Shown in pieces: positions 47,836-59,300 of a stretch of 64,000 bases of DNA (its first letter is position 1; every line of letters begins with the position of its first letter). This DNA is from Phoenix dactylifera (Eukaryota > Streptophyta > Magnoliopsida > Arecales > Arecaceae), in NCBI RefSeq assembly GCF_009389715.1, contig NW_024067782.1:248001-312000 (forward strand), given 5' to 3'. A model generated the notes under the pieces. It worked only from the letters and a program-made list of their open reading frames with translations, did not search any database and was not told where the DNA came from. A program made the position numbers and the translations under genes.

Positions 47836-47924
<89 letters not shown>
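47836..47924. repeat. (TA)n microsatellite at the insertion site
   Basis: Pure TA run of about 89 bp directly beyond the 5' LTR. Only about 10 bp of TA sequence remain on the other side (34264-34274), so the element entered one end of the tract or the tract grew later. Confidence 0.95.
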
Positions 47925-47926
<2 letters not shown>

Positions 47927-49436
47927 GTCTCCTAGGGATTGTGTCTGAAAAGTTGTTTTAATGCACAAGTTAGGACTCCAAATGAAGTTTGATCTTTGCA
48001 CATTTATACAATGAGGCCTCCTCTATCAAGATGACCAAAAATAATAAAAAGAAAAATAAGAAGAAAAAAAAGCTAGAGGACCTGCCTATTGTCAAGTATT
48101 TTCCTACATGGCACATGTGATGTCACTGGACCAATCCCATCAATTGCACTGCACCAATATCCATGTGCCACATGGCATGTTATGCTGCAGGGAAGACTTG
48201 TTGGAGAACTAGTGCTCCTCCAAATGGAAGAGGTTATTCTGGGTCTGAGACTGTGCAGTGTTTACCAAGTATACAAACGTGGTTAATTCCATCAAGCAGG
48301 TCTTCCTCCCTTTCACAGAAAAGAGCAGAAGAAACAAGGAAATGTAGTTGAGAGGAAGAAGGGAAAGAAGAAAAAGTTGTCCTCAACCTCTGTGACCTCA
48401 TAATGCTTCAGGCCTTATGGCACTTTTCAGCCACACCTGAAGTCCCTTGTGACTTCATAATGCTTCAGGCCTTATGGCACTTTCTCTATCACCATCATAG
48501 GAATAAGTATCCACAATTAGCTTCCTCATGCCTCATAGCTGCATGAAAGGAGCTAAAATTAGCTTCTCAGTGCCCCCTCATTACTACACCATAGATTTCT
48601 TCAACTATGGTATGTTGTATCGGTCCAAACCAAACGGTACGCGGCGTACCATACCGGTTCGGTACTGGTATCCGGTATGGATGGAGTATCGATATTCAAT
48701 ACGCCAGAAAAAATTTCGTACCATATCAACCGACGTTGTGCTAGTGTGGCATTGGTACGGGATCCAGTACCGAGACGACGAATCTTGTCTTGAACCATTA
48801 GATGTCATGTGTTGATGATGGTAGAGATGTGTCTCCCCACTGCATCACACCCGGTGGCCGGTGGCCCTACACACCCACATACTGAATGAAAGCAGTTGAG
48901 AGAGGCTATGTTCTTTTGTACACGGCATTCAAAGGTTTTCATGCGACTTCTGCTAAGTTGGCCTTCGCCCTACCACTATAATTTAGGTGGAAGTGCAACA
49001 CTCTTATGTTTTACCCTGCTTTCAACTTGCACTCGTCAGTTTCATCCAGCCTTTTGAACCTAACATCACAAAAGACCGAAATAACCCAATTCATTCAAAT
49101 TTTTTAAAAATGAGGTTGCATTGCATTTCTTTCATTAGCAATCTTGTTTTCCTTTCTTTCATTAATAGTCTTGATGACGATAGGATGGCAGGTAACATGA
49201 GTTATAACCAGCTGCAACTATGGTGACCAGAGAGAGAGAGAGTTGACCACTTGTGCATCCACTGGAGAAACCAGAGTCTTGGGGTGTTTCTGCTCCTTGT
49301 CAAACTTAGCCTAGTGTATTACTTAAGTTTCAACTATATGTTAGTGCATCAATATCTCAAAGTGCTCATGTTATTGCCTCTTGTCTAATGGCAATCTTGA
49401 ACAAGGGAAACCACCTTATACATTTGGACTGCTCAA
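47925..49436. other. Intergenic with small repeats, no gene
   Basis: A 38-bp phrase (TTCATAATGCTTCAGGCC region) is duplicated at about 48391-48430 and 48447-48485. About 48600-48790 is a palindrome-rich GGTACCATACCGG repeat, related to the one at 4230-4520. The rest is AT-rich without a recognisable gene. It includes the presumed 3' UTR of the LURP-one gene near 49400. Confidence 0.45.
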
Positions 49437-52021
49437 TCATCTCATTGAGTTGGTGATCATGACCATAGCCATTGCTATAGCTTGATCCATCCAAGGCTGC
49501 ACCCCTCAGGGTCAGAACATCTTTATTGAGTAATATCTTCGGGGAAGCACCATATTTTCTACTAACCTGCCAAAAAGATTGATAGTCTTTTTAGAGAAAA
49601 TTAAAATTATGACCTTAATTTATTCACAAATACGAAACATAATCATCTATTTATACATCTTGTTGATAGTAGACCAAACCAACCCATCTAACTTGTCCCA
49701 TGAAACATACAATATGGTTTGGTATGAGTAGTTTTACTCATTTTTTGGAAAACTGTGACAAAGGAAGTTGTGTTGGTATATTTTTGTTGTTACCTCAGCG
49801 ACAAGTGGTGCATTGGCCGCCGATTGATAAATCTTGGACCATTCATTTTGTCGTGACCAGCTCATTCGGTAACCTAATGGCTCCATTCCAGTCATGGACA
49901 CCATTGATACGGTGCAACGAGGATTGCCCAAGTCCTTTGTAGCCTTAAATAGAGGCTTCTGTTGCCCAACCATACCTACAACATCCTTATCACCCTTGTA
50001 GACCTCCCAACTGTCCATTAGGTTTAAAATCTGTGAAAACATCAAGCTTCCCCGGAGTTAGTAAAACTTGTCCTCAATGACAAAGTTCTGCATGATTTCT
50101 TATGCTTCTATCCTGATTGGATGTGCGACACATTTACTCGAAGGTATTAATCAATCGCATGCAAAATAATAACATATATTCAATTGATGTAAGAGCAAAA
50201 AGTGTAAGTCAGGATGTCTCGTGCATCGGAATTGCCTCGAAACAGAAGTATCACAAACCCAACTTGTTATTAGTATTGATGTTGTTGTTAAGATCATACC
50301 TAACATGGTCCCTTCTTAAGATTATATATATATAAAAAAAAAATTAGGGAAAACAACCAGACAACCTCTCAATTTGCAGACAATTAGTAAATGAAGTAAG
50401 AGATACAAAAACAGACCTCAAGAAAAATCTGCAGAGATATAGCTAGCCTTTACAAATTGAAAGAGCAAATAGGGATCAGAGGCAGAAGTGGATGACTGCA
50501 GTCATTATTATGCTCTTCCAAGTTGCATAATGGAATAGATGATTGTGAAAGGGTTTTCCATTGCGTGCTTGGATTGGCCTCTTCTTGTGGACCAATTGAC
50601 ATGGACCAACTAATAGCTGTAGATCACTTAGCAAGTATGTTTCAAGATAAAATGTAGAACGATCTTCGACCGTAGAATTAGTATACATACAACCTTCTTT
50701 GAAATGATACATCACATGAGAGAAATCAAAAACCGCTTGTTAGACTCTAGAGTTTCCATCTACCAAAGAATTTGTCCCTTTTCTAACAGCAGTCAAGGAG
50801 AAAGGTGGTGGATGCGAATTGGAAGCCAACCTAAACAATGCTTGATGGAGAATGATGGTGGAAAAATTTGGTTGGTGCAGTGCATTTGCCACGGAGCCTG
50901 GCCTACTTGGTAGAGACACCCCCTTCAAGAAGTAGCAAATAGAAAGAGTCATATGACTTGAAAGTCCATCAAGCATTACTCACCTTAATTCTCCGAAATT
51001 TGGTTAGGTTTTATTGCTAACATCAATGGGTATATGCTGGACTTGTATTATGCACCTCACCATGCATAATAATTCATTTAGAATCTGAAAAATATTATTT
51101 CATGTGCCGGCTCTCGATTGGCAGGCCTAATGGAACAAATTTATATCCATGATAAACTGATCGATCGATCCATCGATCTCTTTATCTAGCATCCTATATA
51201 TAATTCCCTAGAAATTTTATGAATTTTGCAAAACATCTTTTAAACAAATTCAAAGTGATGAGCTATTTTATTTCTTCTCCATATATGTAGCTTTAGTACT
51301 ATAGACAAATATCGAGATATTACATTATATATGACTCATCATGCATGACATTAGTTAAATCAAATTGAAAATACCTTAGCGAAAGGGGAAAAAAATGGAA
51401 CAAATTGACAATCTCAACATATGGATGCAGCACTTCTGTTATTTTCATTTTGATACTGGATTTTTTTCGCCTTATTTGTCTAGCTTGATTTTATATCCAA
51501 AAATTTTATAACTGGAAGAAAACCAGAACTTAGTTCAAATTTCTCGAGAATTTCTTTTGCTAATGAAAACCAGAACTTAGGTTTCAATCATCTAACTCAT
51601 TCTACTTTCTACTTTGACACTAGGATTTAATTACAGAGAACATCCAAGGAACATGAAACATATGGAAAATTATAACGAATTTATGAGTAAGGAGTTTCCA
51701 TAAGATGAAGATAATTTTTCTCTTCACCTTTCGACACCACCGGATGGTGAGGAGGACATTCCCAGCCTGGTCCATGAGCACCGTCTCCTGCCTCCAATTA
51801 TGGGCATAGTTATCAACCCGGAAGACCATTCGACCATCGGAATCATCGAACACTGTGTAGCCATGGCCATTGAAGAGCAGTGACTTGCACCACACGGTCA
51901 GCCGGACTGGAGATGGAGAACACAGCTCAGGGAAGACTCCTCTTGGAGAGCCGGCTGGTTTTCCGGTGCCGTCGGTCCGATCCTCCATTGGAGTAGTCTC
52001 CTTGCCTTTGGGGATCTCCAT
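49437..52021 (-). CDS. LURP-one-related (LOR) protein, last exon out of frame by one base
   Basis: Three exons in transcript order: 51728-52021, 49794-50030, 49437-49566, with GT-AG introns all in phase 0. Exon 1 has the LOR start (SPVRLTVWCKSLLFNGHGYT; VFDDSDGRMVFRVDNY; MDQAGNVLLTIRWCRK). Exon 2 continues LMDSWEVYKGDK, QKPLFKATKDLGNPRC and NAPLVAE. Exon 3 has VSRKYGASPKILLNKDVLTL and, in the next frame, MDQAIAMAMVMITNSMR before TGA. Between LTL and MDQ stand 16 bases where 15 would keep frame (GVQP survives in one reading). So exon 3 holds a one-base insertion, either a real lesion or an assembly error. LOR proteins (Pfam PF04525) adopt a tubby-like fold, and some act in defence against oomycetes. 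Intron 1 is 1.7 kb. Confidence 0.85.
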
Positions 52022-52858
52022 GGCAGCAGGAGAGTTGGAAGCTTTGGAGAACTCTTTGCAAGCTGCCTAATGTTTTTAGAGTACAGGCTTTTGGAGTGTT
52101 ACGTGGAAGATGCATGGACTTTTCCTATCTTATGGGTGACTAAGCAGCATGGCTAATTTGCAATAATGGTTTTCCTTGTTATCTCACACGTACGTACGTA
52201 TAAATCCACTTATATGAACGGGCTTGGCAACTTTTATATGATACAAACGATGACTGGTTAATTATATATGGAGATTGATGAAGTCTTGAACAACATACCA
52301 ACCTATGAAGGCTTCTGAAAGTAGCAAAGGTGAAGGTTGAGTGGTTGACCAGCCTCCATTGATGACTTCCTACAATCTTATATATCTAGTCTCATGCTGC
52401 TGCTGGACATTGATCGTACGGCTACAACGGTGTTGTAACGTGTACCAGACTACCACCCAACCATTTGATAAGAGTTCCAAATTCATGGTAAAGTGATCTT
52501 CTAGTCTTCTCCAATATTCCCTTCTCATTTTTAGCTCATTCAGTTTTTCTCATGCCACATTTTCCTGCCTAACAATATTGAATGGTGACAGTTTAGAAAT
52601 GTTGACGAGTGTGGAATTTTTAGCACTATGAACAAATCAACAAATGGACTGGTTGATTGATTGCTTTATGATTGTGAGATATCATGATTGTAAGAAGAGT
52701 AAGGAAGCTGGCTTTCTTTTTTATTTTGGGGTAGCCACAAAAAGCTCCGGGAAAAGCACGCAAACCAGAGAAGTGGTAATCATGGTTCCAACTTCATCCA
52801 TCACGTTATTTTGTCGTATCAAAAAAAATTCTTACTTAATTTATTACGAACTTTCTAT
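52022..52858. other. Upstream region of the LOR gene
   Basis: A minus-strand TTCATATAAG at about 52208-52220, roughly 190 bp before the ATG, is a possible TATA box. The rest is AT-rich with no gene. Confidence 0.35.
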
Positions 52859-53022
52859 CACTACAGAAAAAACTAGCATTGCCGACACGTTTTTAATGCA
52901 TTTGCCGATGTGAACACGTGCTGTCTAACAGATCCTCGATGCTTTCTAAAGCATCACAGAAGCGTCGGCAGTACAACCATGAAAAAATATTTATACGACG
53001 CTCTCCTATTTTTCCTACAGTG
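52859..53022. mobile_element. CACTA-type MITE, 164 bp
   Basis: It begins CACTACAGAAAAAAC and ends TTTTTCCTACAGTG, with the 3-bp duplication TAT on both sides (52856-52858 and 53023-53025). It shares termini and the GATGCTTTCTAAAGCATC / GCGTCGG motifs with the element at 19880-21453, so it is a deletion derivative of the same family. Confidence 0.85.
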
Positions 53023-53241
53023 TATGGATGGTTGCGTTATTTTTTTTAAAAAAAATCATGGATTATAGATGTCGTAATCAAGTGAATGAAGCCAAATATA
53101 ATTAAATAAATATAAATATTGTTTCTGTTATAATAATCATCATTGGCCATCGCTGTTCATATAGCACTTTGAAACCATGACATAACACCTTGCTAACAAC
53201 TGACAACATCTAATGAATGATAAATTACAAAGAAAGCATGC

Positions 53242-53314
<73 letters not shown>
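53242..53314. repeat. (TA)n(GA)n microsatellite
   Basis: TA run 53242-53268 passing directly into a GA run to 53314. Confidence 0.93.
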
Positions 53315-53318
<4 letters not shown>

Positions 53319-54361
53319 AATATATAGAGACATCTCCATCTTACATTTTAGAGAATGAGACAAGTATAAAGTTTTTGGCAAAAATCTAGTCCAAGATAAT
53401 GAGATAGCAACCATTCATGAAATATTCCTTTTGGAATCAAAGCTGTCATAGAATAGTACTCCTCATTAGACAATGGAATGAAAAATGCCTTTCATATGCT
53501 GTTTCTCTTAAATCAGCCAAATTTTATAGCATGTCTCCAGTATCAATATCTCCCTGATTTCCAACGAAATCATACTTGTCTGCAAATTAATCCCTCTTCT
53601 TGAAGAAATCATATGCATTATGCTGGTAATATACTAATATTCCCTTGGCTTTGAGAGAATGGAATTATTCTACCAATTGGCGCTTGTCGAACTAATATCT
53701 TGTATCACACATGCTAATTATATGGATAGGATTATTGTTGTCCATCCAACACTTGCTCCTCTTAAAACAAGCACACCGGCGATTATAATTTTCTATAACA
53801 TCTCCAATATGTTTATAGCCGATTTTCTATAACCAATAGAGAAGGAGGCATGATGAAGAACACTACCCTAATCTTCCGATGATTAACTCCTAGTTCTATT
53901 ATTGGTCGAAGAATTACATAATCGCAATTGATGGTAGATTTTGCCTGCAAATATGCAGCATTTTGGGCTCAACATGATTCTCAGGGTTTGTGTATTTGTA
54001 ATATGATAGGTTTCACGAGTGTAAATTGCAAAAAAATCCTATTTGCTACCAAATGGTGGAATTATCATGGTTAATTGACAGGTTCCCAAGTTGACGGGGC
54101 AAATGTGGCATGGCGTATGGGCAAGAGAAGGGAAGGAGGTAAGCTCATGATGTTGCTTACCCAATTCACATCAACAGAGTTGCAACATTTGTTAGGCCCA
54201 ATAAAACTAGTCCTGCTCAAGCCCGGCCTCACAGCTTCCATGACGATTTTCTTATAGAATATGCTAGTCCTTAAAAAACATATGTGCCGATTTGGATAAC
54301 TTTTTGCTCTTTGATCTTTTTGAATATATTTGTACTAAAACTATATGAATGATCTACTGTA

Positions 54362-54363
<2 letters not shown>

Positions 54364-54431
<68 letters not shown>
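54364..54431. repeat. (TA)n microsatellite
   Basis: Pure TA run of 68 bp. Confidence 0.95.
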
Positions 54432-54435
<4 letters not shown>

Positions 54436-55239
54436 CAACTTTTTATGCAGCAACCTTGGCATTCCCAAAATACATCTCTCTCAAAATACCCCTATGACCA
54501 TTTTCTTCCTAAAACACCTCTATAAAATTTGACACTTTTTTTTTTCCAAAATATGCTTATACTTCAAATATACCACATATATATTTCTAGCAAAAAAAAA
54601 CACTCTTAAATCGCCTAATTTTTGTGGCTCAATCTCTTGAAAGTCCTACTTTTTGTTTCATTTAGAAAGCCATCAAAACAAGGATTATCAAGAAAAGGAA
54701 AGAAATAAAAGGAAACAAGTTTAAATAGTAGTCCTATTCCATGCTCGTGTTTAGTTTCCGACTTCTTTCTTGGTTGGAATCCCCTTTCCATCCCTAAAAT
54801 AGACCACCTACCACCTATCAGATTTGATAGCAAAAAATAAAAATAAAAAATCTAGTGCACAAAACTATCATCAGAATTTAGGAAGGGTTAAATGTTCATA
54901 GTTTTATCCTGCGTAAGAAAAGGCAAATTATAATGGACAACCTTAGATTTGTGCCAGGCACGCCCTATAACTTATTTGATTAAAGATTCTCTAATTTCCT
55001 TCAATATATGCATTTATACTTAAAGTAATCGAAATAAGTAAATTCTTATCATACGCTTTTCTATAAGGAGCTAGATTCGGCTACATTTGGGTGGATTTTG
55101 GTACGAAAGCAATTAAGGAATAGTACGTCACATCCAATATCTTGGATCATCGATGTGTGAATTCTATTGTCTATTGTAGATTTGATTAGATTTAAGTGGA
55201 GTTCCACTTGAGGATGCATTTGGTTCTTGACTGAAGTCA

Positions 55240-55790
55240 GAATTAGAATCGAAATCGGAATGGATTAAAATAAGAATCGGAATAGCTATATCCTCCGACG
55301 TATTTGGTTTAGAACTAAAATCATAATCATAATGGAATTTGAATACTAGATAAAGCCGATCATGAGCCAGACCTCGGGTCAAAACTCTTTTCATTCTTAA
55401 TCGGACTTCGGGTTGGGCCTATATAAACTTTGACATTTTCTATGCCCAACTTGGCCCATGATCAACTTTAATACTAGAAGAATGTAGGAATTGAATTTTA
55501 GGGGATTGGAGCATTCCTATTTCCCCTTGAATCAAATGGGAATTGGAATACCTATATCCTCCAACGTATTTGGTTTGTGACCGAAATCGAAATCGGAATG
55601 GTATTTAAATATTAGGTAGAGCTGATTATAAGCCCGGTCTCGAGCCTAAACTCTATTCAATTTTAATTGAGCTTCAGGCCGGGCGTATGTAAAATTTGAT
55701 ATTTTCTATGCTCAAGCCCAGCCCATAATCATATTAAATATTAGAAAAAAAAGTAAAGATTGTATTTTGGAGGACTGAGGCCTCTCGAAT
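55240..55790. repeat. Tandem duplication, period about 267 bp
   Basis: Both copies share CTATATCCTCC(G/A)ACGTA, TTTGGTTT, then (C)CGAAATCGGAATGG, a GGGCC-rich stretch and TTGA(C/T)ATTTTCTATGC. They have diverged strongly, so the event is old. It may be two MITE-like units. Confidence 0.75.
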
Positions 55791-56387
55791 CAAAATGGGA
55801 ATGAGACTTCCCCAACCAAGGTTTAGGTTGTATCTTTGGTGCAAAAGGATGAATAATCTTCTTTCACAATGTAGACTATTAGATCACACTCCGCACAAAT
55901 CTCCAAGCCTATCAAACCCTTCATTCATTCATCTACATAGATCCCAAAGCGACTGTTACATGTTCTAAGGATGGATTTATATGAAGGAAGATAAATCCTT
56001 CTTTTGCATGACAGATACAGCTCCAGCCCTTCTAACTAAATAGCTTTCTTTCTATTTTCATTTCAGAACCCAACTCACTCTGCTCGAATATACCCTGGAT
56101 GTAGCCAAGCAAGCCATATATATCCTGAATGTAGCCAAGCAAGCCATATTATAAAGAGTTACTTCAAGGAATCCGAAGATCTCTTTCGCGTGTTTCCCAA
56201 GGGAAAAAAGTTCCGGTCCGTCGGTAGATGGAAACATCAAGGCAAAATTATTTCGAAGCCCCAACCGGGACAGTTAATTATTTTCTAGATCCGCCATTTA
56301 TTTACGTTGCGAACTTGAATCGAACGGTTGCGTCTTATCTCAGTCCACTCTCGTTCCACCGTTTACGAAGTTCCCTGCGTCGGGAAA

Positions 56388-59300
56388 ATGGTAAGCTATA
56401 ACCCCTTTTAGGATTCCCCAACAAAAAAACTCCTAATTTCTCATGATGACACCTGAATTCTTGCGATAATCTAGGTAGATCTATGCCCTTGTAATATCCA
56501 GAGACTCGGTTTCCCGTGTTTTGATCTCTAGATTATCTGATCTGAGAATTTATGTGCTTTTCTGCTGTAAATTTTCGATCGTTTCATGAATTCAGAAGAA
56601 ACATCTCGGTCTCTGGAAATGTAGATGTATCTTTCTAAAGTTATTGTTCTAAATTTTGTATTGGATCAGCTCTTCCACAAGCGTGGATGGTTTTGCATCT
56701 ATAATGCATCTAGTGATGTAGATGTTTAGATAAGTTGTTGTTATTATTATTATTATTATTATTCATTTTTGTATAGTTTTGTTTTCACTGGCTCATTGTT
56801 GAAGTAGCTAACATCTACTTAGGTATTATCATGGAAAGAAGAAAGCAATTCCATCATAGCAGTAGTCGTGAAAATTTGCTGTTGTAATACCTAACATCCC
56901 AAACTTAAGCTAGTTTTTTTGTTCAAATCCGACAAAAACCAGGCTCTTTGATCAAATCTTGCAAAAGGATCTTTAACTAGTGGGGCATATCTCTTACATA
57001 TCAAGCATCGACTAACATTTCATATTGTGGAAAGTAGTTCCCTCATATTAATGCAGTCAGTGGCTGTCTAAAATGATAAGAAATAGTGAAAAAACACCAG
57101 TCTGGAACCAAAAGACACAAGAATATGATTGTAAAGATGAATCCATTTGATAACACAGAAACTGCATCATATCACATTAATGTTGGTTATATAGAAAAAG
57201 GAAAAAACAATTTACAGTTTAAGTGATAAAACAGAGACTCAGATCTTTGAAAGAACTTAATCTACCATGCATGAATCCCTTCTGTAGACTGATCAATCCA
57301 TTGCCACCAAAGCAAGTCATCTGGATCTCAAAAACATCAGTACATGGACTGAAGAGCCCTAAGCCTGAATGAGGAACTAGAGAGTACTGAAGAATAGTGT
57401 GAAATAATTTGATATGGTGAAAACTCTTTGCTAATTATATAGAGAACAGGCCACCTTTCTGTTTCTTTGTGTTCTCTTTCACTTCCTTTGAGCTTTCTTC
57501 TTTTACAGAGACCGGTCCTCCTAGGAGGAAACAAGGAGAAGTAAACAATAAACTGGTGTCATGCCTAGTTCTCATGAATAAGAGTCCATTTGGAGAACTA
57601 AATACTTTACCACAAATTGGCGCCACAACAAGTAGTAAATAAAGCCTTTTGGTCTTTCTTCCATACAGACCAATATTAGGGTGAACCTAGTAAGATTGAA
57701 CTGATTTTAACAAGTAAATGCTTGTTTGACTCCAAAACATTCTGCTCAATAGAACCATGTGATGCGGCTCTTTCCTGCAAGTTCCTGCCTATTAGTTCCT
57801 ATTTACTTATCAGGCCTCAACTAATAAAAATGTGCTATTATTAACAGGGCCCCTTTGCATAGTCTTAACATGGAATGTAACCAGCAATACTCTGCTGAGT
57901 AATCTTATGACGATGTGAAAAATCGCATGATATAATCTTCATCACTGCCTAAATAAACCACATTTCAGATGAAGGCTCATATGACTTGTCATTTGTGAGG
58001 CATTCTAATTACATACTGATTTACTAAATATCAATTCTATTTCAATGTCACAAGGATCCAAGTCTCCTTTCCCTCCCAACTATGGTCAAAATTTGTCTTG
58101 CCATTGTGTTTGGCAAGTTTGCACGGGCGCAGAGTGGCTCTTTCTCTTTCAATGGCACCTCGACCCTTTGTGGCATCATTGTTCTAATTCACCATGTCAG
58201 ACTCATGACAAAGCTTAATCTTGGATGGCCCTGCATTGAAAATCTCATGTGAATGCCCCATCATTGCCCCTACAGGCATCACTTGAGTGGCACAGAAGCT
58301 TCTTTGTTTTCACTTTATCTCCCTATTCGGGGTTTTTGGCAAGTAAGATATGAATATCCTCATCGCACTTACAGTAATGGATCATTGTGGGTTGTAGCTC
58401 ACCACCCTTGACTTAAGCTGTGGGTAAATGTGGTTTGAAGGCTCAATCTTTACAGAAATTTTGGCTATTGGGTAGAGTTGAATATGTTGCATATTTCTTT
58501 TGCATATAACATATTCTGATGTGCCCTTTTCTCCTGATGATTTAATCTTTGTGCAGAAACAGGGATTTTCTTCGTTTTATTACTTGCTAATAGTTCCCTC
58601 TTCTTTTGCCTTTTCCAGATCCACTTCGTCCTTCTAATTAGCCGACAAGGAAAAGTGAGGCTGACAAAGTGGTATTCTCCATATTCACAGAAGGAAAGAT
58701 CCAAGGTGCATAATTCTATGAAACACTAGTGATTTTGTTTTTCACATATTGGTCTATCCTTATTCTTGTGCTGTATATATCAACTTATCTTGTCTCTTGC
58801 TCTCTTGATATGGAAAGTCTGTTCACCTGTAAACCATACAGTGCTTATGGTCTCTTATGACTAGAAAGATATTGTTTCTCAGGGCTAACTGAATTTATTT
58901 GCTTAGGAAAATCTTAAGTGCTTTTCCTTGCCCAGGATGGATTTGGGGCAACTAGAAATCTTTCTTGATATAACATTTCTTACTACATTGCCTCAGCTTT
59001 TGTTTTATTTTATTTTGTGTTTAGTTGAATAAACATTTATCTTCTGCACCCTTTGGAATTTAAAAAAAAAATCCCAATGAGGAGTAACAAAATTATTTTG
59101 CACTACTATGAGATGCTTATGCCTGATGGATGCTTCTGGTATATATTTTGGAACCATTACTGAAACAGGATTGTTGTAGCGGACGTCGAACAGATGGGAT
59201 AAGGCTTTTACATTTATGGTGACTGATGGGCGTCCTTGCCTCCCAATCGAAGATCTGTTCTAACCTTAATACACACACACACACACGCATGTATATATAG

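Larger units (their letters stand above)
53315..56387. other. 3 kb intergenic region with simple and tandem repeats
   Basis: It has (TA)n at 54364-54431. It has a tandem duplication of about 267 bp at 55240-55790. A 34-bp duplication lies at 56095-56148 (GATGTAGCCAAGCAAGCCAT). No gene recognised. The last 100 bp or so are presumably promoter and 5' UTR of the AP-1 sigma gene. Confidence 0.45.

Noticed and set aside
47819-48001. Frame encoding a long Tyr-Ile repeat
   Set aside because: Translation of the (TA)n microsatellite. The same applies to 54271-54468.
50476-50976. Minus-strand frames considered as extra exons of the LOR gene
   Set aside because: They do not match LOR sequence, and exon 1 joins 50030 in phase with good family sequence.
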